Of a stretch of DNA of 64,000 nt, positions 24,800 through 36,789 are shown one piece after another. The first letter of the stretch is position 1; each line of letters starts with the position of its first letter. Source of the stretch: Dugong dugon. Taxonomy: Eukaryota > Chordata > Mammalia > Sirenia > Dugongidae. The translations under genes and the position numbers were made by a program. The stretch covers positions 5,713,501-5,777,500 of the forward strand of contig CM057475.1 of NCBI GenBank assembly GCA_030035585.1, written 5' to 3'. Under the pieces are notes generated by a model, which had not been told where the DNA came from, did not search any database, and saw only the letters and a program-made list of their open reading frames with translations.

Positions 24800-25180
24800 T
24801 TAAAATGTTTTTCCTTATCAACTTGGAGGAAGTACATCTTTTTAAGTGTATAATTTGATGAGTTTTGACAGTTGCACACACCCATGAAGCCACCCTGTGA
24901 TTCCCTTTGCCCCTTTGCAGTCCATCCTTTTTTCTCTACTGGCCCCAGGCAACTACTGATTGCTTTTTTTCACTATAGATTAGTTTTATATTTTACATAA
25001 ACAGAATAATATAGTATGAATGCTATTGCGTTTGGCTTCTTTCAGTCAGAATGAAGATTTTTGAGATTCATCCACTTTACGTGTATCAGTAGTTCATTCC
25101 TTTTTATTGCCAAGTAGTAAGTGTTCAGGTGTATGCATTGTTTATCCATTCACCCGTTGATGGACATTGCTGTTTAATAT
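24800..25180 (-). repeat. Old L1 3' region, antisense
   Basis: The phrases 'aatttgatgagttttgacag', 'cccatgaagccaccctgtga' and 'gtttatccattcacccgttg' are typical of the complement of an old mammalian L1 ORF2/3'UTR junction. Confidence 0.65.
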
Positions 25181-25769
25181 TTTATGTGAGGTTCTAAAAT
25201 CAGATTAGGAAAATTTAGCTGACATTTTTTAGTTCCTTATAGAAGCTTGTGAGGGAAAAATAAAAGCTCTTGCTGTGTTATTTTGTGGTTGATACTTTTT
25301 CTTTTCCTTTCTGAAGGAATTTGAATATTCCCTAATTTCCAGTAATTAATATACTTTTTTTTTTTTTTTTTTTTACTAGATGCTTGGTGCTTATTTTTAT
25401 GGCATGCCGTATTTTTCAGGAAGCTCTTTGGAAGAGTGTTAATTTTTAAAAACTTTATCAGTATTGAGGAAGATTGGAAGGTTCACAGTAATAATTCAAT
25501 GCAGTGATTTTCAGACTTGTGTATTCCATCAGTAAAAATTTTTTTGAGTGTATATTGCCAGTGCAAATAGTTTTACAAATTGTTCATGTGTATTATTTAT
25601 ATAATATATGCATTATAAAATATGATCAAGGTAGAAATTAAAAAGGATGAGTTCAAATGTAATAATAAATAATAGTTGTGTCTGCACACCTGATGGTTTG
25701 TCTTATGCATACCCCACTCTGGAAGCCAGGGGAACATCTCTGCCTGTTTTCAGACAGTTATAATCTACA

Positions 25770-25783
25770 CCGGTAGATGGCGT
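25770..25783 (+). promoter_or_regulatory. CTCF-like motif
   Basis: CCGGTAGATGGCGT fits the CTCF core pattern YAGRKGGCR. It lies in non-repetitive intron sequence. Pattern match only. Confidence 0.25.
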
Positions 25784-26372
25784 ACTATTTTGACTTTTCC
25801 TTCTGCATAAATAGTAATGGATGTGAACTGCTGATGGATGATGACTGTTTATAAGTAGCTTATGAAAATAGCTGCTCATAAAGGGAAAAGACCCATTTTA
25901 TGCCTTTTTTCATTATCGCTCTCCCCACAAGAGCCTTTTAAGACTTTTTTTCTAATTACCCCCTGCCATAATTTTAATATTACAAATATGCTGAATATCT
26001 ATATACAGTGTAACCCTTTGGAGTACATTGAACTAAGTTTTTTGTGGTTGGTTGGCTGATTGGTTTGTTTTTAAATCCCCCAGGATCCCATTTTTACCTG
26101 CTTCGAGTAATATCATCCCATTGAGAATGCATACTTTAATGCAGTTATGATGTTTTTCCCCCACTACTTGACCTTTCTGATCTCATTTTTCTTAAGCAAA
26201 TAATAAATTAATGTGCATCCTGCGTGTCCATGGCTACTGACATGGAGTAGCTGATTGTAGGAGGAAGCTTGTCTAGCATTAAGAAATTCACTGGAGGTAG
26301 TTCATGAAGACAGGCTCTTCCTTAGATTTCACTTGGCTATATCATAAGATTTTATTTATGCTTTTTCCATAG

Positions 26373-26474
<102 letters not shown>

Positions 26475-26879
26475 TGAAAATAATATGACAACTGTATAGG
26501 AAGGTTTGGAAAAAATAACCATAGTTCTGTCACACATAGTTATCATCTTTTGTTTTTGTGTATTTCCTGTCACTTATTTTATATGCATGTTTTAAGTAGA
26601 TACAATTAGTTAATTTTGAATTTTGCTTTATTCTCTTACAGTAGCATTTTTTGGTTATATTCTTGTATGATTATTAATGGCTACGTATAATATCCCATGA
26701 CTAGATTTTGAGGATTTAACAATTCCCATATCCTCAAACATTCAGGTTGCATCCAGTTTTGTTCTGAGCTAAATTACACTAGTAGCGTCTTTATTGCCGG
26801 GTGTCGTCAAGTTGATTCTTGACGTAAGAATATATTAGGCAACTAATGTGTTGTCTAAGTCTGTAATTTTGTTCCTTCA

Positions 26880-27284
26880 AGAATGTTAACAGTGTGTAAC
26901 CTTTCCAAACTGGCCTTTGTCACTCACTGTAACTTCCTTGAGTTCTTTTCAGATTGTTGCATGGAGCAGTAGTTTGAGTTTGTTCCTCTTTATTACTGAG
27001 TAGGATTCCGCAGTTTAACCATCCTCTCATTTAAGGACATTTGGATTGTTTCCAGTTGTTGGCTGTACAACTACAGTTGCTGTGAACTTCCATGTATAGG
27101 TTTTTGTGTGAACATAGGTTTTTATTTCTCTGGTATACATACCCGAGAATGCAATTGCTGACTCACATGGTAAGTGTAGTTTTGGAAGAAACTGCTGAAC
27201 TATTTCCCAGACTGGCTGAACAGATGACCATATAATTTTGCTGAGTTAAAAAAAAAAAAAAAGGATACTTTCGTACATAATCTG
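26880..27284 (-). repeat. Old L1 fragment, antisense
   Basis: Complement of an old L1 3' region: 'ccatcctctcatttaaggac', 'tgctgtgaacttccatg', 'acccgagaatgcaattgct'. It is cut by the younger L1 piece that follows. Confidence 0.6.
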
Positions 27285-27946
27285 TTTTTTTTTTTTTTTT
27301 CCAGTTTCTCATTAAAAAATTTATGTACATATTGTTTTGTGACATTGGTTGCAATTCCTGTGATGTGACAGCCCCTTTCCATCCTAGGTTCCCTGTGTCC
27401 ATTCGTCCAGTTCCTGTTCCTTCCTGGCTTCTTGTCTTGCTTTTGGGCAGGAGTTGCACATTTGGCCACATGTATTTGATTGAACTAAGAAGCACGCTCT
27501 CACATGTGTTATTGTTTGTTTTATAGGCCTGTCTAATCTTTACCTGAAAAGTGGGCTTCGGGAGTGGTTTCAGTTCTGAGTTAGTGGAGTGTCCAGGTGC
27601 CGTAGTCTCAGGGGTTTCTCCCGTCTCTGTCAGACTAGAAAGTCTAGTCTTTTTTTATGAATTTGAATTTTGTTCTACATTTTACTCCTGCTCTGTCTGG
27701 GACCCTCTCTTGTGATCCTTGTCAAAGCAGTCGGTGGTGGGTAGCTCGGCACCATCTAGTTCTGGGCTCAGACTGGTGGAGGCTCTGGTTCAGGTCCATT
27801 AGTCCTTTGGGCTAATTATTTTCCTTGTGTCTTTGGTTTTTCGTCATTCTCCTTTGCTGCGGCTATGGTGGGACCAATAGATGCATCTTAGATGGCCACT
27901 CACAAGCTCTTAAGACGCCAGACACTACCCACCAAAGTAGGGTGTA
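27285..27946 (-). mobile_element. L1 3'UTR-only insertion with exact TSD
   Basis: An antisense 5'-truncated L1 copy comprising only the family 3'UTR. It starts with an A-tail complement (about 17 T) and ends at 'ccaccaaagtagggtgta'. Perfect 10-bp target duplications ACATAATCTG lie at 27275-27284 and 27947-27956. Confidence 0.9.
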
Positions 27947-28249
27947 ACATAATCTGTTTCTTTTAAATTTTTATAATTTGACTCTTCTGGTCATCTCACA
28001 TTATTTTTGGTCATCCAAATTATGCCTAATTTGCTAATACTAAAAACTGAAAGTAATTTTGGAAATGGAAACATTTTGAACTGAGACATTTTCAATATTG
28101 CACAGTTTTGATTACCTAGCAGAGAATTGAACTTTGCGCATGTGTTATGCTGTTTTTTTATGTCAGGGCATTTGCCTCTCTGTCCTTTTTCCACGTCAGA
28201 AGTTGTGTGATGTTTTGTGGCTTATGTAATGGTTTGTATGATCTGTCTC

Positions 28250-28400
28250 ATTAGTTACAATAACTCTGTGAGATAAATGAGGTGATTATTATGATTTCTC
28301 TTTCACAAATGAACAAGTTGTGATTTGGAGGTGAAGTTTCTTGACCAGGGTGATATGGTTTGTCAGCGGCAAGGCAGTCTACAAGTTCTTTCTGCTGTTG
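28250..28400 (+). repeat. MIR remnant
   Basis: MIR-like order 'aataactctgtgagataaat', 'acaaatgaacaagttgtg', 'gtcagcggcaaggcagtc'. Confidence 0.5.
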
Positions 28401-29226
28401 CGTGCCGTCATGCAATGATGCCACCCTCAGACACACCCTTCATTCCCTTTGGGGATACAGATCTGATAAGCCTCCGTTCCTTCACCTTTCTCTGTTGAAA
28501 TTCTGTCTCCTTGAACTCACATTTTCCTGTCTGCCCCTTCCAAAATGAGATGTCACCTTTCTTTGAATTTCCATTACGAATTTTTTTAATTTATTTTGTA
28601 GTACTCCTTCTCTGCCTAGTTTTATTCCTGAAAAATTGCCATCACCTGGTAGATGCAAAGTTTCTTGGGGGCGGAGACTGTATCATACACAGCTTTGTGT
28701 CTCTTAGAGCACCTACAGTCCCTTATATATAGGAGGTGCTCAGTATTTATGGACTTGATTTCAACAGGAGATCAGTCATATTGGTCTTCAGGGTTACCAA
28801 GGTCAAGAGAATGTTTTCTAGAAATAATGGTCCAAGTTAATAAAAATTATGTTTCTGATTCCTGTCCCTGCTCTCTGCCCGTGCAAATGACATGTCCACA
28901 TAGAACATTCTCCTCCTCCTCTGAGCATTTTTAGCCAGTAATGTTCCAGTGTTCTCCTCAGTTCATTTCCTGTGACCTTGCTGTGCTGTTCCTCCAGGAC
29001 TGCTGGTAGTAATTTTATTCAAAAGAAAGTGGTTGGTTAATTACATTGTTAGGAATCAAACATTAAGATTTTTGTGAATCCTTATAGTTAATACCTCCTG
29101 TTAATTTGAAGGAGCCTGAAAATGTGAAAATGCAGTTGACAGTGGTGGAAATAACACATCAACCCGTTTTTTTCTTAGAAGTGTCAGATTGTCTCACCAA
29201 GTCTTTGCGAGACTTCGTGCTGCACA

Positions 29227-29395
29227 GCTGTGGTTCTCAGATTTAGCATGTATCTGAGTCCCCTAGAGGGCTTGTTAAAACAGATTGCTGCCCATCACCC
29301 TCTCCCAGTTTCTGATTCAGTGGTTCTGGGGTGGGGCCTGAGACTTCGCATTTCTAACAAGTTCCCAGGTGTGCTGCTGCTGCTGGTGGTGGTGA
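29227..29395 (+). repeat. MER5A-type hAT-Charlie element
   Basis: The sequence 'gtggttctcagatttagc', 'gagggcttgttaaaacagat', 'gattcagtggttctggggtg' and 'tctaacaagttcccaggtg' is the familiar MER5A order. Confidence 0.85.
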
Positions 29396-29409
29396 GGGAG
29401 CAGCATTGG

Positions 29410-29537
29410 CAGAGATAACAGCATAGAATTAGGAATAAGAATTATGGGTTCTTAGTCTCAACTCTGTGTAGCCTTGGGTAAGTCAGATAACTTCTGAGCC
29501 TTAGTCTTCTCATTTGTTAAATGGACAGAATAATCTC
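29410..29537 (+). repeat. MIR core
   Basis: 'gtgtagccttgggtaagtca', 'gagccttagtcttctcat' and 'tgttaaatggacagaataat' follow the MIR central core. Confidence 0.75.
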
Positions 29538-29549
29538 TTTATCTGCCTT

Positions 29550-29758
29550 GTTGTTATTATTATTAGTTGTCGAGCTGATTCCTGTTCATCGTGACCCCTT
29601 GTATTACAGAGGAGAACTTCTCCATGGGGTTATCTTGACTATGATCTTAATAGAAGGAGGTTGTCAGCGCTTTTCTTCTGCGGTACCACTAGGTGGGCTT
29701 GAATTTCCAAACTTTGGGTTACTAGTCAAGTGCAAACTGTTTGCACCACCTAGGGACG
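29550..29758 (-). repeat. AfroSINE, antisense, with TSD
   Basis: Diverged long-form copy ending 'ttgcaccacctaggga'. It inserted into the MIR: TTTATCTGCCTT (29538-29549) and TTTATCTGTCTT (29759-29770) flank it. Confidence 0.88.
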
Positions 29759-30389
29759 TTTATCTGTCTTCTAGATGTGTTTTAAGGAACCTAATACCTG
29801 ATGTTCCTGAAATAACTTTTAAAAGGGTAGAGTGATAATCAAATGTGTTGTAACTTTCCTGCCTCTGAAATCACTTCGTTTTGCCTCTTAAAAAAAAAAT
29901 TTTTTTTTCACCATTAAAGTATCTAAATCCCAGAAAATTTGCAAAATACAAAAACCACATCAAAAATTACCCATGATTTTGCCACCTAGAAATAATCCTC
30001 TTACTATTTTTTAAAATGTAATTGTGTCCTCTTGCACGTACTGATTGATTATTTTGTTGTTGTTATTATTTTACAATGAACATCTTGGTACCTAAATCTT
30101 TGGTATTACTGATTATTTCCTTAAAATAGATTCATGGCAGTATAATTATTGAACCGGAAGGGATGCTGATTGTGAGTCCTTTGACGTGCACCCCCACTGT
30201 ACCTTCCTGGAAGGTTGTTCCCATTTTCCTTTCTCACCATGCCCTCCTCAGCAAATTTCCTTCTAAAATGTAGTAGTATATAAAAACACAGTATCTTGTA
30301 CAAAGTGGTGGCTAAACAAGTTTGTTAAATTTGTTGCCTAAGAAAATGTACTTCTAAGATATTTAAGCCTCTTGCAAAAGCAGATTTTG

Positions 30390-30591
30390 GTGGTGGTTGT
30401 TGTAGTTGCTGTTGAGTCGATTTCGACTCACAGCAACCCCATGTGTGCAGAATAGAACCGCTTCATGGGGTTTTCAAGGTCATGACCTTTCGGAAGCAGA
30501 TCTCCAGACCTGTTTTCCAAAGTGCCTCTGGGTGAGTTTGAACTGCCAGCCTAGTGCCTAGCCCTTAACTGATTGCACCACCCAGGGATTC
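30390..30591 (-). repeat. AfroSINE, antisense
   Basis: Long-form copy, 'gttgctgttgagtcgatttc' to 'gcaccacccagggattcc'. ATTTTGGT on both sides is the probable target duplication. Confidence 0.9.
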
Positions 30592-30699
30592 CAAATTTTG
30601 GTTAAGATGAATTTTCCAGCAGCTAGAGTGATATTAGCAGGGGATAAGAGAGTTCTCTGATTTAAACAACACTAATTCTCAGGCTCTGGCTGTGGTATT

Positions 30700-31362
30700 G
30701 TGTTGTTAGGTGCCTTTGAGTTGGTTCTGACTTACAGCGACAGAACGAAACACTGCCCTGTCCTGTACCATCCTCACAATCGTTATGCCTGAGCCCATTG
30801 TTGCAGTCACTGTGTCAGTCCATCTCCTCTGGGATCTTCCTCTTTTTCGCTAACCCTCTACCTTACCAAGCATGATGTCCTTCTCCAGGGACTGGTCCCT
30901 CCTGATAACATGCCTAAAGTATGTGAGACGAAGTCTCCCCATTCTTGCTTCTAATGAGCATTCTGGCTGTACTTCTTCCAAGACAGATTTGTTTGTTCTT
31001 CTGGCAGTCCATGCTGTATTCAGTATTCTTTGCTGACGTCATAATTCAGAGGTATCAGTTCTTCTTCTGTCTTCTTCATTCATTGTCCAGCTTTCACATG
31101 CATTGAGACGGTTGAAAACACTGTGACTTGGCTCAGACATGCTTTAGTCCTTAAAGTGACATCTTTGTCTTTTAACACTTTAAAAAGATCTTTTGCAGCA
31201 GATTTACCCAGTGCAGTCTGTCATTTGATTTCTTGACTGCTGCTTCCATGGGTGTTGATTGTGTCTCCAAGTAAAATGAAATCCTTGACAACTTCAATCT
31301 TTTCTCCATTAATCATGATGTTTATTGGTGCAGTTGTGAGGATTTTTGTTTTTGTCCTTTTG
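30700..31362 (-). repeat. RTE LINE 3' part, antisense
   Basis: Complement of the C-terminal coding region and 3' end of the RTE: 'ttgttaggtgcctttgagtt', 'tccttctccagggactggtc', 'ccagctttcacatgcattga', ending in the region complementary to the 'aagatctt...cacaactg' segment. Frameshifted throughout. Confidence 0.85.
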
Positions 31363-31692
31363 AGGTAAGGGTCTGTTTTCCAAAGTGCCTGTGCCATTTT
31401 ACATTCCCATTAGCAGTGTGTGAGGGTTTCAGTTCCTCTACACCCTCAGCAACACGTGCTAATGGAGGTCTTTTTGATTATAGCCATCCTAGTAGGTGTT
31501 ATGTAGCATCTCATGGTTTTCAAATACATTTCCCTGATGACTAATGATGAACATCTTTTTATGTGGTTATTGGCCATTTGTCTACCTTCTTTAAGAAATG
31601 TCTGTTCAAATTCTTTGTCCTTTTTAAAATAGGGTGATTTTTTTTTGTTGTTGAATTGTAGCAGTTCTTTATATATTTCTTATCAGACATAC

Positions 31693-31905
31693 AGGAGCCC
31701 TAATGGTGCAGTGGTTAAGTGCTCATCTGCTTAACTGAAAAGTTGGCAGTTCAAACCCACCAGCTGCTCTTTGAGAGAAAGATGTGGCAGTCTGTTCCTG
31801 TAAAGATTTACAGCCTTGGAAACCCTGTGGGGCAGTTCTACTCTGTCCTGTAGTGTTGCTGTAAGTCAGAATCGACTAGACGGCAACAGAGTTTTTTTTT
31901 CTTCT
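31693..31905 (+). repeat. AfroSINE, sense, long form
   Basis: 'ggagccctaatggtgcagtg' to 'cgactagacggcaacagagt' plus a T-run, with the extra 'gtaaagatttacagccttgg' block. Inserted in the old L1. Confidence 0.92.
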
Positions 31906-32069
31906 TCTTAACAGGTATATGATTTGCAGATTATTTTCTCCCATTCTGTGGGTTGTCTTTTCACTTTCTGGATGGTGTCTTAAAGCACAGAATTTTTTTT
32001 TTTTTTTTTTTTTTTAATTTTGATGAAGTCTATTTACTTATTTTTTTCTCATTTCTTTTTTGTTGTTTG

Positions 32070-32515
32070 TTTTCATTGTGCTTTAGGTGAAAGTTTACCA
32101 TGCAAATTAGTTTCTTGTTCAAGAATTTATGCACAGATTGTTTTGTGACATTGGTTGCAGTCCCTGCACTTTGTTAGCACTCTTCCGCTTTCCCTTTACA
32201 GCCTGGTTCCCCATGTCCACTCACCCAGTTTTCGCGTCCCTTCTTGCCGGCTTTGCTTTTGGGCAGGTGTTGCTCATTTGGTCTCGTGTACTTAATTGAA
32301 CTAAGCAGCACTTTCCTCACGTGCGTTATTGTTTTATAGGCCTGTCTAATCTTTGGCTGAAAGGTAGACTTCGGGACTGGCTTCAGTTCTGAGTTAGCAG
32401 GGTATCTGGGGATCATTTTCTTGGGGGTTCCTCCAAATCTCTGTCAGACCAGTAAGTCTGGTCTATTTTTTTGTGAATTTGAATTTTGTTTCTACATTTT
32501 TCTCCTGCTCTGTTC
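32070..32515 (-). mobile_element. L1 3'UTR fragment, antisense
   Basis: It begins 'cattgtgctttaggtgaaag', the L1 3'-terminal complement, continues 'gacattggttgcagtccctg' and 'ggcctgtctaatctttggct', and ends in 'tctcctgctctgttc'. Same family as 27285-27946. Confidence 0.85.
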
Positions 32516-33422
32516 TCATTTCTATTTTTGGTGTCATATCTAAGAAACTAATACAAGTCCACAAAGATCCTGTGTTTCCTCTAAGAATTTTATGGTTTTA
32601 GCACTTCTATTTAGGTCCGTGATCCATTTTGAGTTAATTTTTATACACAGTATGAGTTAGAGGTCCAGTTTTATTTTTCTACGTGTGAATATCCACTTTG
32701 AGTTTCTGTATGTGGTGTGAAGTAGGTATAAATTTTCATTCTTTTGCATGTGGACATCCAGTTGTCCCAGTACCATTTGTTGAAAACACTGTGTTGGACC
32801 CACTGAGTTGTCTTGGCACCCTTGTTGAAAATCAGTTAACCATAAATCTCGGGGTTTATTTCTCTCAATTCTATTCCATTCTTCTATATATCTGTCCTTA
32901 TGACAATACCACACAGTCTTGATTACTGTAGCTTTGTAGTAAGCTTTGAAACAGGAAATGTGAGACCTCCAACTTTGTTCTTTTTCTAGATTGTTTTGGC
33001 TAATCTGGGTCCTTTGTATTTCCATGTGAATTTTAGGATCGACTTGTCAATTTATGCAAAAAAAGCTAGCTGTGAAGAGCAATTTTTATAATTATAGTAG
33101 TAGAATCCAAACTAATTCTATATCTTGGTGTAGTACCAGTAATTTCAGGGTCACCTTATTGAGTTTTCATCCCTGTGGTGTTTAAAGGCAGTCATAAAGT
33201 GAGTAATGGAAGCCTCTGCCTCTGTCAGGAGATTGGACAAGGAAAAATACTCTCAGAGTGTCCTGGAATCTAAATGCCTCTCCTTCTTGCAGAGATGTGA
33301 TTTCTGATGCATTGAATGCTGATCAGACTGATAGTCTTTTCTTTGTCACTGGCGTTATGGGAATATAACACACAGCTGACCCAGTCGCGTCTGTAATTTC
33401 CTGGGCTTTAACTGGTTGCAGT

Positions 33423-33845
33423 CAGCGGTGTCACTAGGATGGTGTTGCCCCCTCCCTCCGTGGACCTCCTCCCTAAATCAGCGACTATAAAAACACTAGC
33501 AGGAACGAAAACAGCAGCAGTGCTTGTAGAGCATGCAGATGAGACCACGTGATCTGAAGCACCCTTATACTTGGGTAGTAATGGCAGCGCTCACTGAAGT
33601 GCATTAGAAGGTTAAGAAAGTCAACTGGCAGGAGTTTCAGCCTTGTTAGGTGTATTGACAACGTAAGTCGGGCTGACAAAAAATATTTTTGTTGTTATAA
33701 CAAACTGTGTGGATATTTTTATAAAAAAATGATAAATTTCTACTGCAAGACTGCACAGAAATTTTATAGGCAGTCATTTTGGTGTCACCCCGACAGTGTC
33801 ACTCCGTGTGGTGTGCACTCCCTGTGTCCCTAAGTGACGCCACTG
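33423..33845. mobile_element. Candidate non-autonomous hAT element
   Basis: 423 bp with terminal inverted repeats: left CAGCGGTGTCACTAGG, right complement CAGTGGCGTCACTTAGGG. The 8-bp flanks GTTGCAGT and GTCACAGT agree at six positions, with two transitions, as expected for an old hAT target duplication. No transposase frame. Confidence 0.6.
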
Positions 33846-34755
33846 GTCACAGTGGTTAATTTGGTAAGAAATATTAAATTCGGTACCTTGAAATGGCAGT
33901 CAAACATGCCATTGGTTCAAATACCTCTGTCACCTTGCTATGAGATAAAGGAGTCATTTTTTCCCTCTTCTTAATCAGAATACTCAGACGGGACCTTGTT
34001 TCTCCTTTAGCTAGTGACCTTGTCCAGAAGGGTGATATATAGCAAGTTTGGGTATGTTTAATGTAGATCATAAATATGAAGTGATTACCAAGGTGCTGAT
34101 GATCGTTTTACAGTTCTTTAGAGAGAGTCATTGCTTTTTTGACCTTCTGATTTTTTTTTTACTTTGTAAACATACAGAGGGTTGAAGGAGCCCCCACAGT
34201 TCTACCAAATATTCATCTCTGGTTTTATTCAAGCCTTTGCCCATATATGTAATATTTCATAGTTACAGCTAGGTACACATGTATGTTTTAAATGTTTTTG
34301 ACAAGATCTGTCCATGTTACATAGTTATTAATAGTCGCATAATATTCGATCAAATTGATATTTGCTCAGCCATTCCTGTGTCAGAGATTTAGGGAAATCT
34401 ATTTGTGTAATGCATATATAGTATCAAGGCTATTTTTCCCAGTGACTATTTGCTATTCTGCCATTGTCAGTGTGCTGAACAAAAGATCTTGAATGTTTAA
34501 TTCAGTTGTGTTGTTCTGTCCATTAAATCTCCAAAATATTAATATAGAACTTTACCAGGTCGCAGCCCCTGGGGACAACACTGCCCAGGCTTAACCTGGT
34601 TAGTAAGAAGAAGCTAATGAATACTGACATGAAGTAAACCTGCTTCTCCATCCACTGTTAGGCTATATATGTGGGTGAGATTGGAGGAAGAAAAGGGAGT
34701 TGTTTAATGCAAGGGAAGTAGTTGTTTTGTTAGGTTTTAAATGATAAATGAATTA

Positions 34756-35114
34756 CACCCTCTCCTCAGTTACCAACACAGTTAGGTTCCAAAGACCACG
34801 TCATTATGTGAAATTGGCATTATGGGAGAATGGAGGATGACAACATCTGATCACAGAATGGAGGAGGACCTCATTACATAACTGCCAGATTACATCATTG
34901 CATAATTGCCAAACCACTGAGGATCGTGGCCCAGCCAAGTCGACACACAAACTTAATCATCACAGCCAGCATTAATCTCGCCTGGTACCTCAGTGTTCAT
35001 TCCTGTCAGACGTATGTCGGTAATGTGTGAAATAGTTGGATAGTAGGTTCTGTACTACCGTCGTAAATGTGAAATGTTGGACAATGAGAGAGTCGATAAG
35101 TGAGGAGAAGGTTG
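34756..35114. mobile_element. Tigger-like (Tc1/mariner) non-autonomous element
   Basis: Both ends abut TA (34754-34755 and 35115-35116). Left end CACCCTCTCCTCAGTTACC pairs with the right complement CAACCTTCTCCTCACTTATC. The interior around 34880-34980 resembles MaLR-type LTR wording ('gtggcccagccaagtcgaca'), suggesting a nested piece. Confidence 0.55.
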
Positions 35115-36443
35115 TATCTTTGCTTCGCATTATCTGTGTCCACGCTCTGGAGTAGGAGTGGTTCTTTATAAATGATTCTTAAGCTTAGTAGTGGAATTTG
35201 GAAATTCTTTACTTAAATACCACATTCAACTCTGAGTTACTTGCTTAGCTAAGGAGAAGAAAATCGAGTTCAAACTTAACATAATATCAAGGTTAACATT
35301 TTGCAGTTAAGTTTATTTGGGGGCCGTTGATACTTATCTCTAATACCTTTTGTCATTAATTCTGTGAGATTTTGTAATTCAGACTTCATTAGAACATGAG
35401 GAATTAATATCAACTGTGTCATTCCCTGTTACCGTTATTGCCTACACACTAATGTCCAGTACAGGATGCACAAGACCCAGAATTCTGCTAATCCTGCTAT
35501 GTGAACATCCTCATTTGGGATGGAGGTGAGGAGTATTCCCTAAGCTTTTATTATTTTGCCAGAGCCAAGCAAAGATCACAGAGATCAATCTGTTAGTTTA
35601 TAATTTATGTTATATATTTAGGTCCTACTAAGTTGAAATGGCAGTTATTTAGTGTTTTTTGCATCTTGAGTGTTAATATTGGTCTTCCTCACTGCCAGCT
35701 GTTGGAAGTGCTAGGAACAAATAATCTTCGTTTTATGGCCCTCCTGTGTGGTGTTCCACAAGATTAAATCCAGATACTTGTCTATAATTTATATTCTAAA
35801 TGAATGAATACAGTGACTGTTGGCGTTTTTCACAGGAAAGTTTATAACAAAATGTCATATATTAGAAAAGGTTTTCTATTAATGCATTTTAGAGGTATTT
35901 TAAAGACACCTGTGGTACTTTTTTTTTTTTTTTTCTTCTTCTTAGTGAATTGACTTGTGAAATGTATATAACACATTAAAGCTACTGTGATTGAAGAATG
36001 GCCTGAGGGTTATGTTGGAAACGGGTTACTTCTGTTTCTGGGATACTGACATCTATTTCTTGACTTAGATGGTAGTTAAAAAAAATGGGTATTTGCTTTA
36101 TAATTATTCATTAGATTATACATGTATGTTATATGTACTTTTTGATTATGTATCTCACAATAAATGTAAAATGTTAAATTATTCAATATTAAGAACTTTA
36201 CATTCTAAAATTGATTTGTATAGCAAATGTTTTCAGCAAATGGATTAGTTATTTAAAGAAATCTTAGAAATAGAATAGTAAGGACTGTCTGTGTCCACAC
36301 TGAGGATTTTAATGACTATTTCATCGTCCTTCCCATGTTTAGTTTTATGCCTGAAATCTAAAAGATAGGCATGAATAGGCATCTTATTTCCTCCTTCTGT
36401 TGGTTGTTTATCCATAAAGACTGCCATAAGTAGCTAAATGAGT

Positions 36444-36467
36444 TTGTGTGTGTGTGTGTGTGTGTGT
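36444..36467 (+). repeat. (TG)n microsatellite
   Basis: About 11 uninterrupted TG units. Confidence 0.95.
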
Positions 36468-36570
36468 CTATGGCTGCTAAAAGTGGAGGGCTAGAGATAG
36501 AGAAGTAAGAAAATACTTAAAAATAAAAAAACTGAAAAATTTAGACTTTAAAGTAGAATTGTTGGTGTGA

Positions 36571-36780
36571 GTTGTTGTTGTTAAGTGCCATTGAGTCAAT
36601 TTTCGACTCATTGCAACCTCATGTGATAGAGTATAACTGCCTCCATAGGGTTTTCTAGGCTGTAATCTTTACAGGAGGACATTGCCAGGTCTTTTTCTCC
36701 CATGGATCTGCTGGCTGGGTTTAAACTGCCACCTTTTGGTTAGCAGCCAGGTGCTTAACCATTGTGCCACCACAGCTCCT
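36571..36780 (-). repeat. AfroSINE, antisense, exact TSD
   Basis: Long-form copy, 'gttgttgttgttaagtgcc' to 'gccaccacagctcc'. Exact 9-bp duplications TTGGTGTGA at 36562-36570 and 36781-36789. Confidence 0.95.
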
Positions 36781-36789
36781 TTGGTGTGA

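Larger units (their letters stand above)
31363..33065 (-). repeat. Old L1 ORF2/3' region, antisense, interrupted twice
   Basis: An old L1 in antisense: 'attttacattcccattagca' and 'ctcagcaacacgtgctaa' (31390-31460), 'tgggttgtcttttcactttc' (31950), then 'tctaagaaactaatacaag' (32535) to 'ttttaggatcgacttgtcaa' (33040). Minus-strand fragments read [19 protein letters not shown], a degenerate match to the L1 ORF2 C-terminal region. A SINE and a younger L1 3'UTR split it. Confidence 0.75.

Noticed and set aside
36444..36467. TG repeats as possible functional elements
   Set aside because: Simple dinucleotide repeats are common, and nothing ties these to a function.
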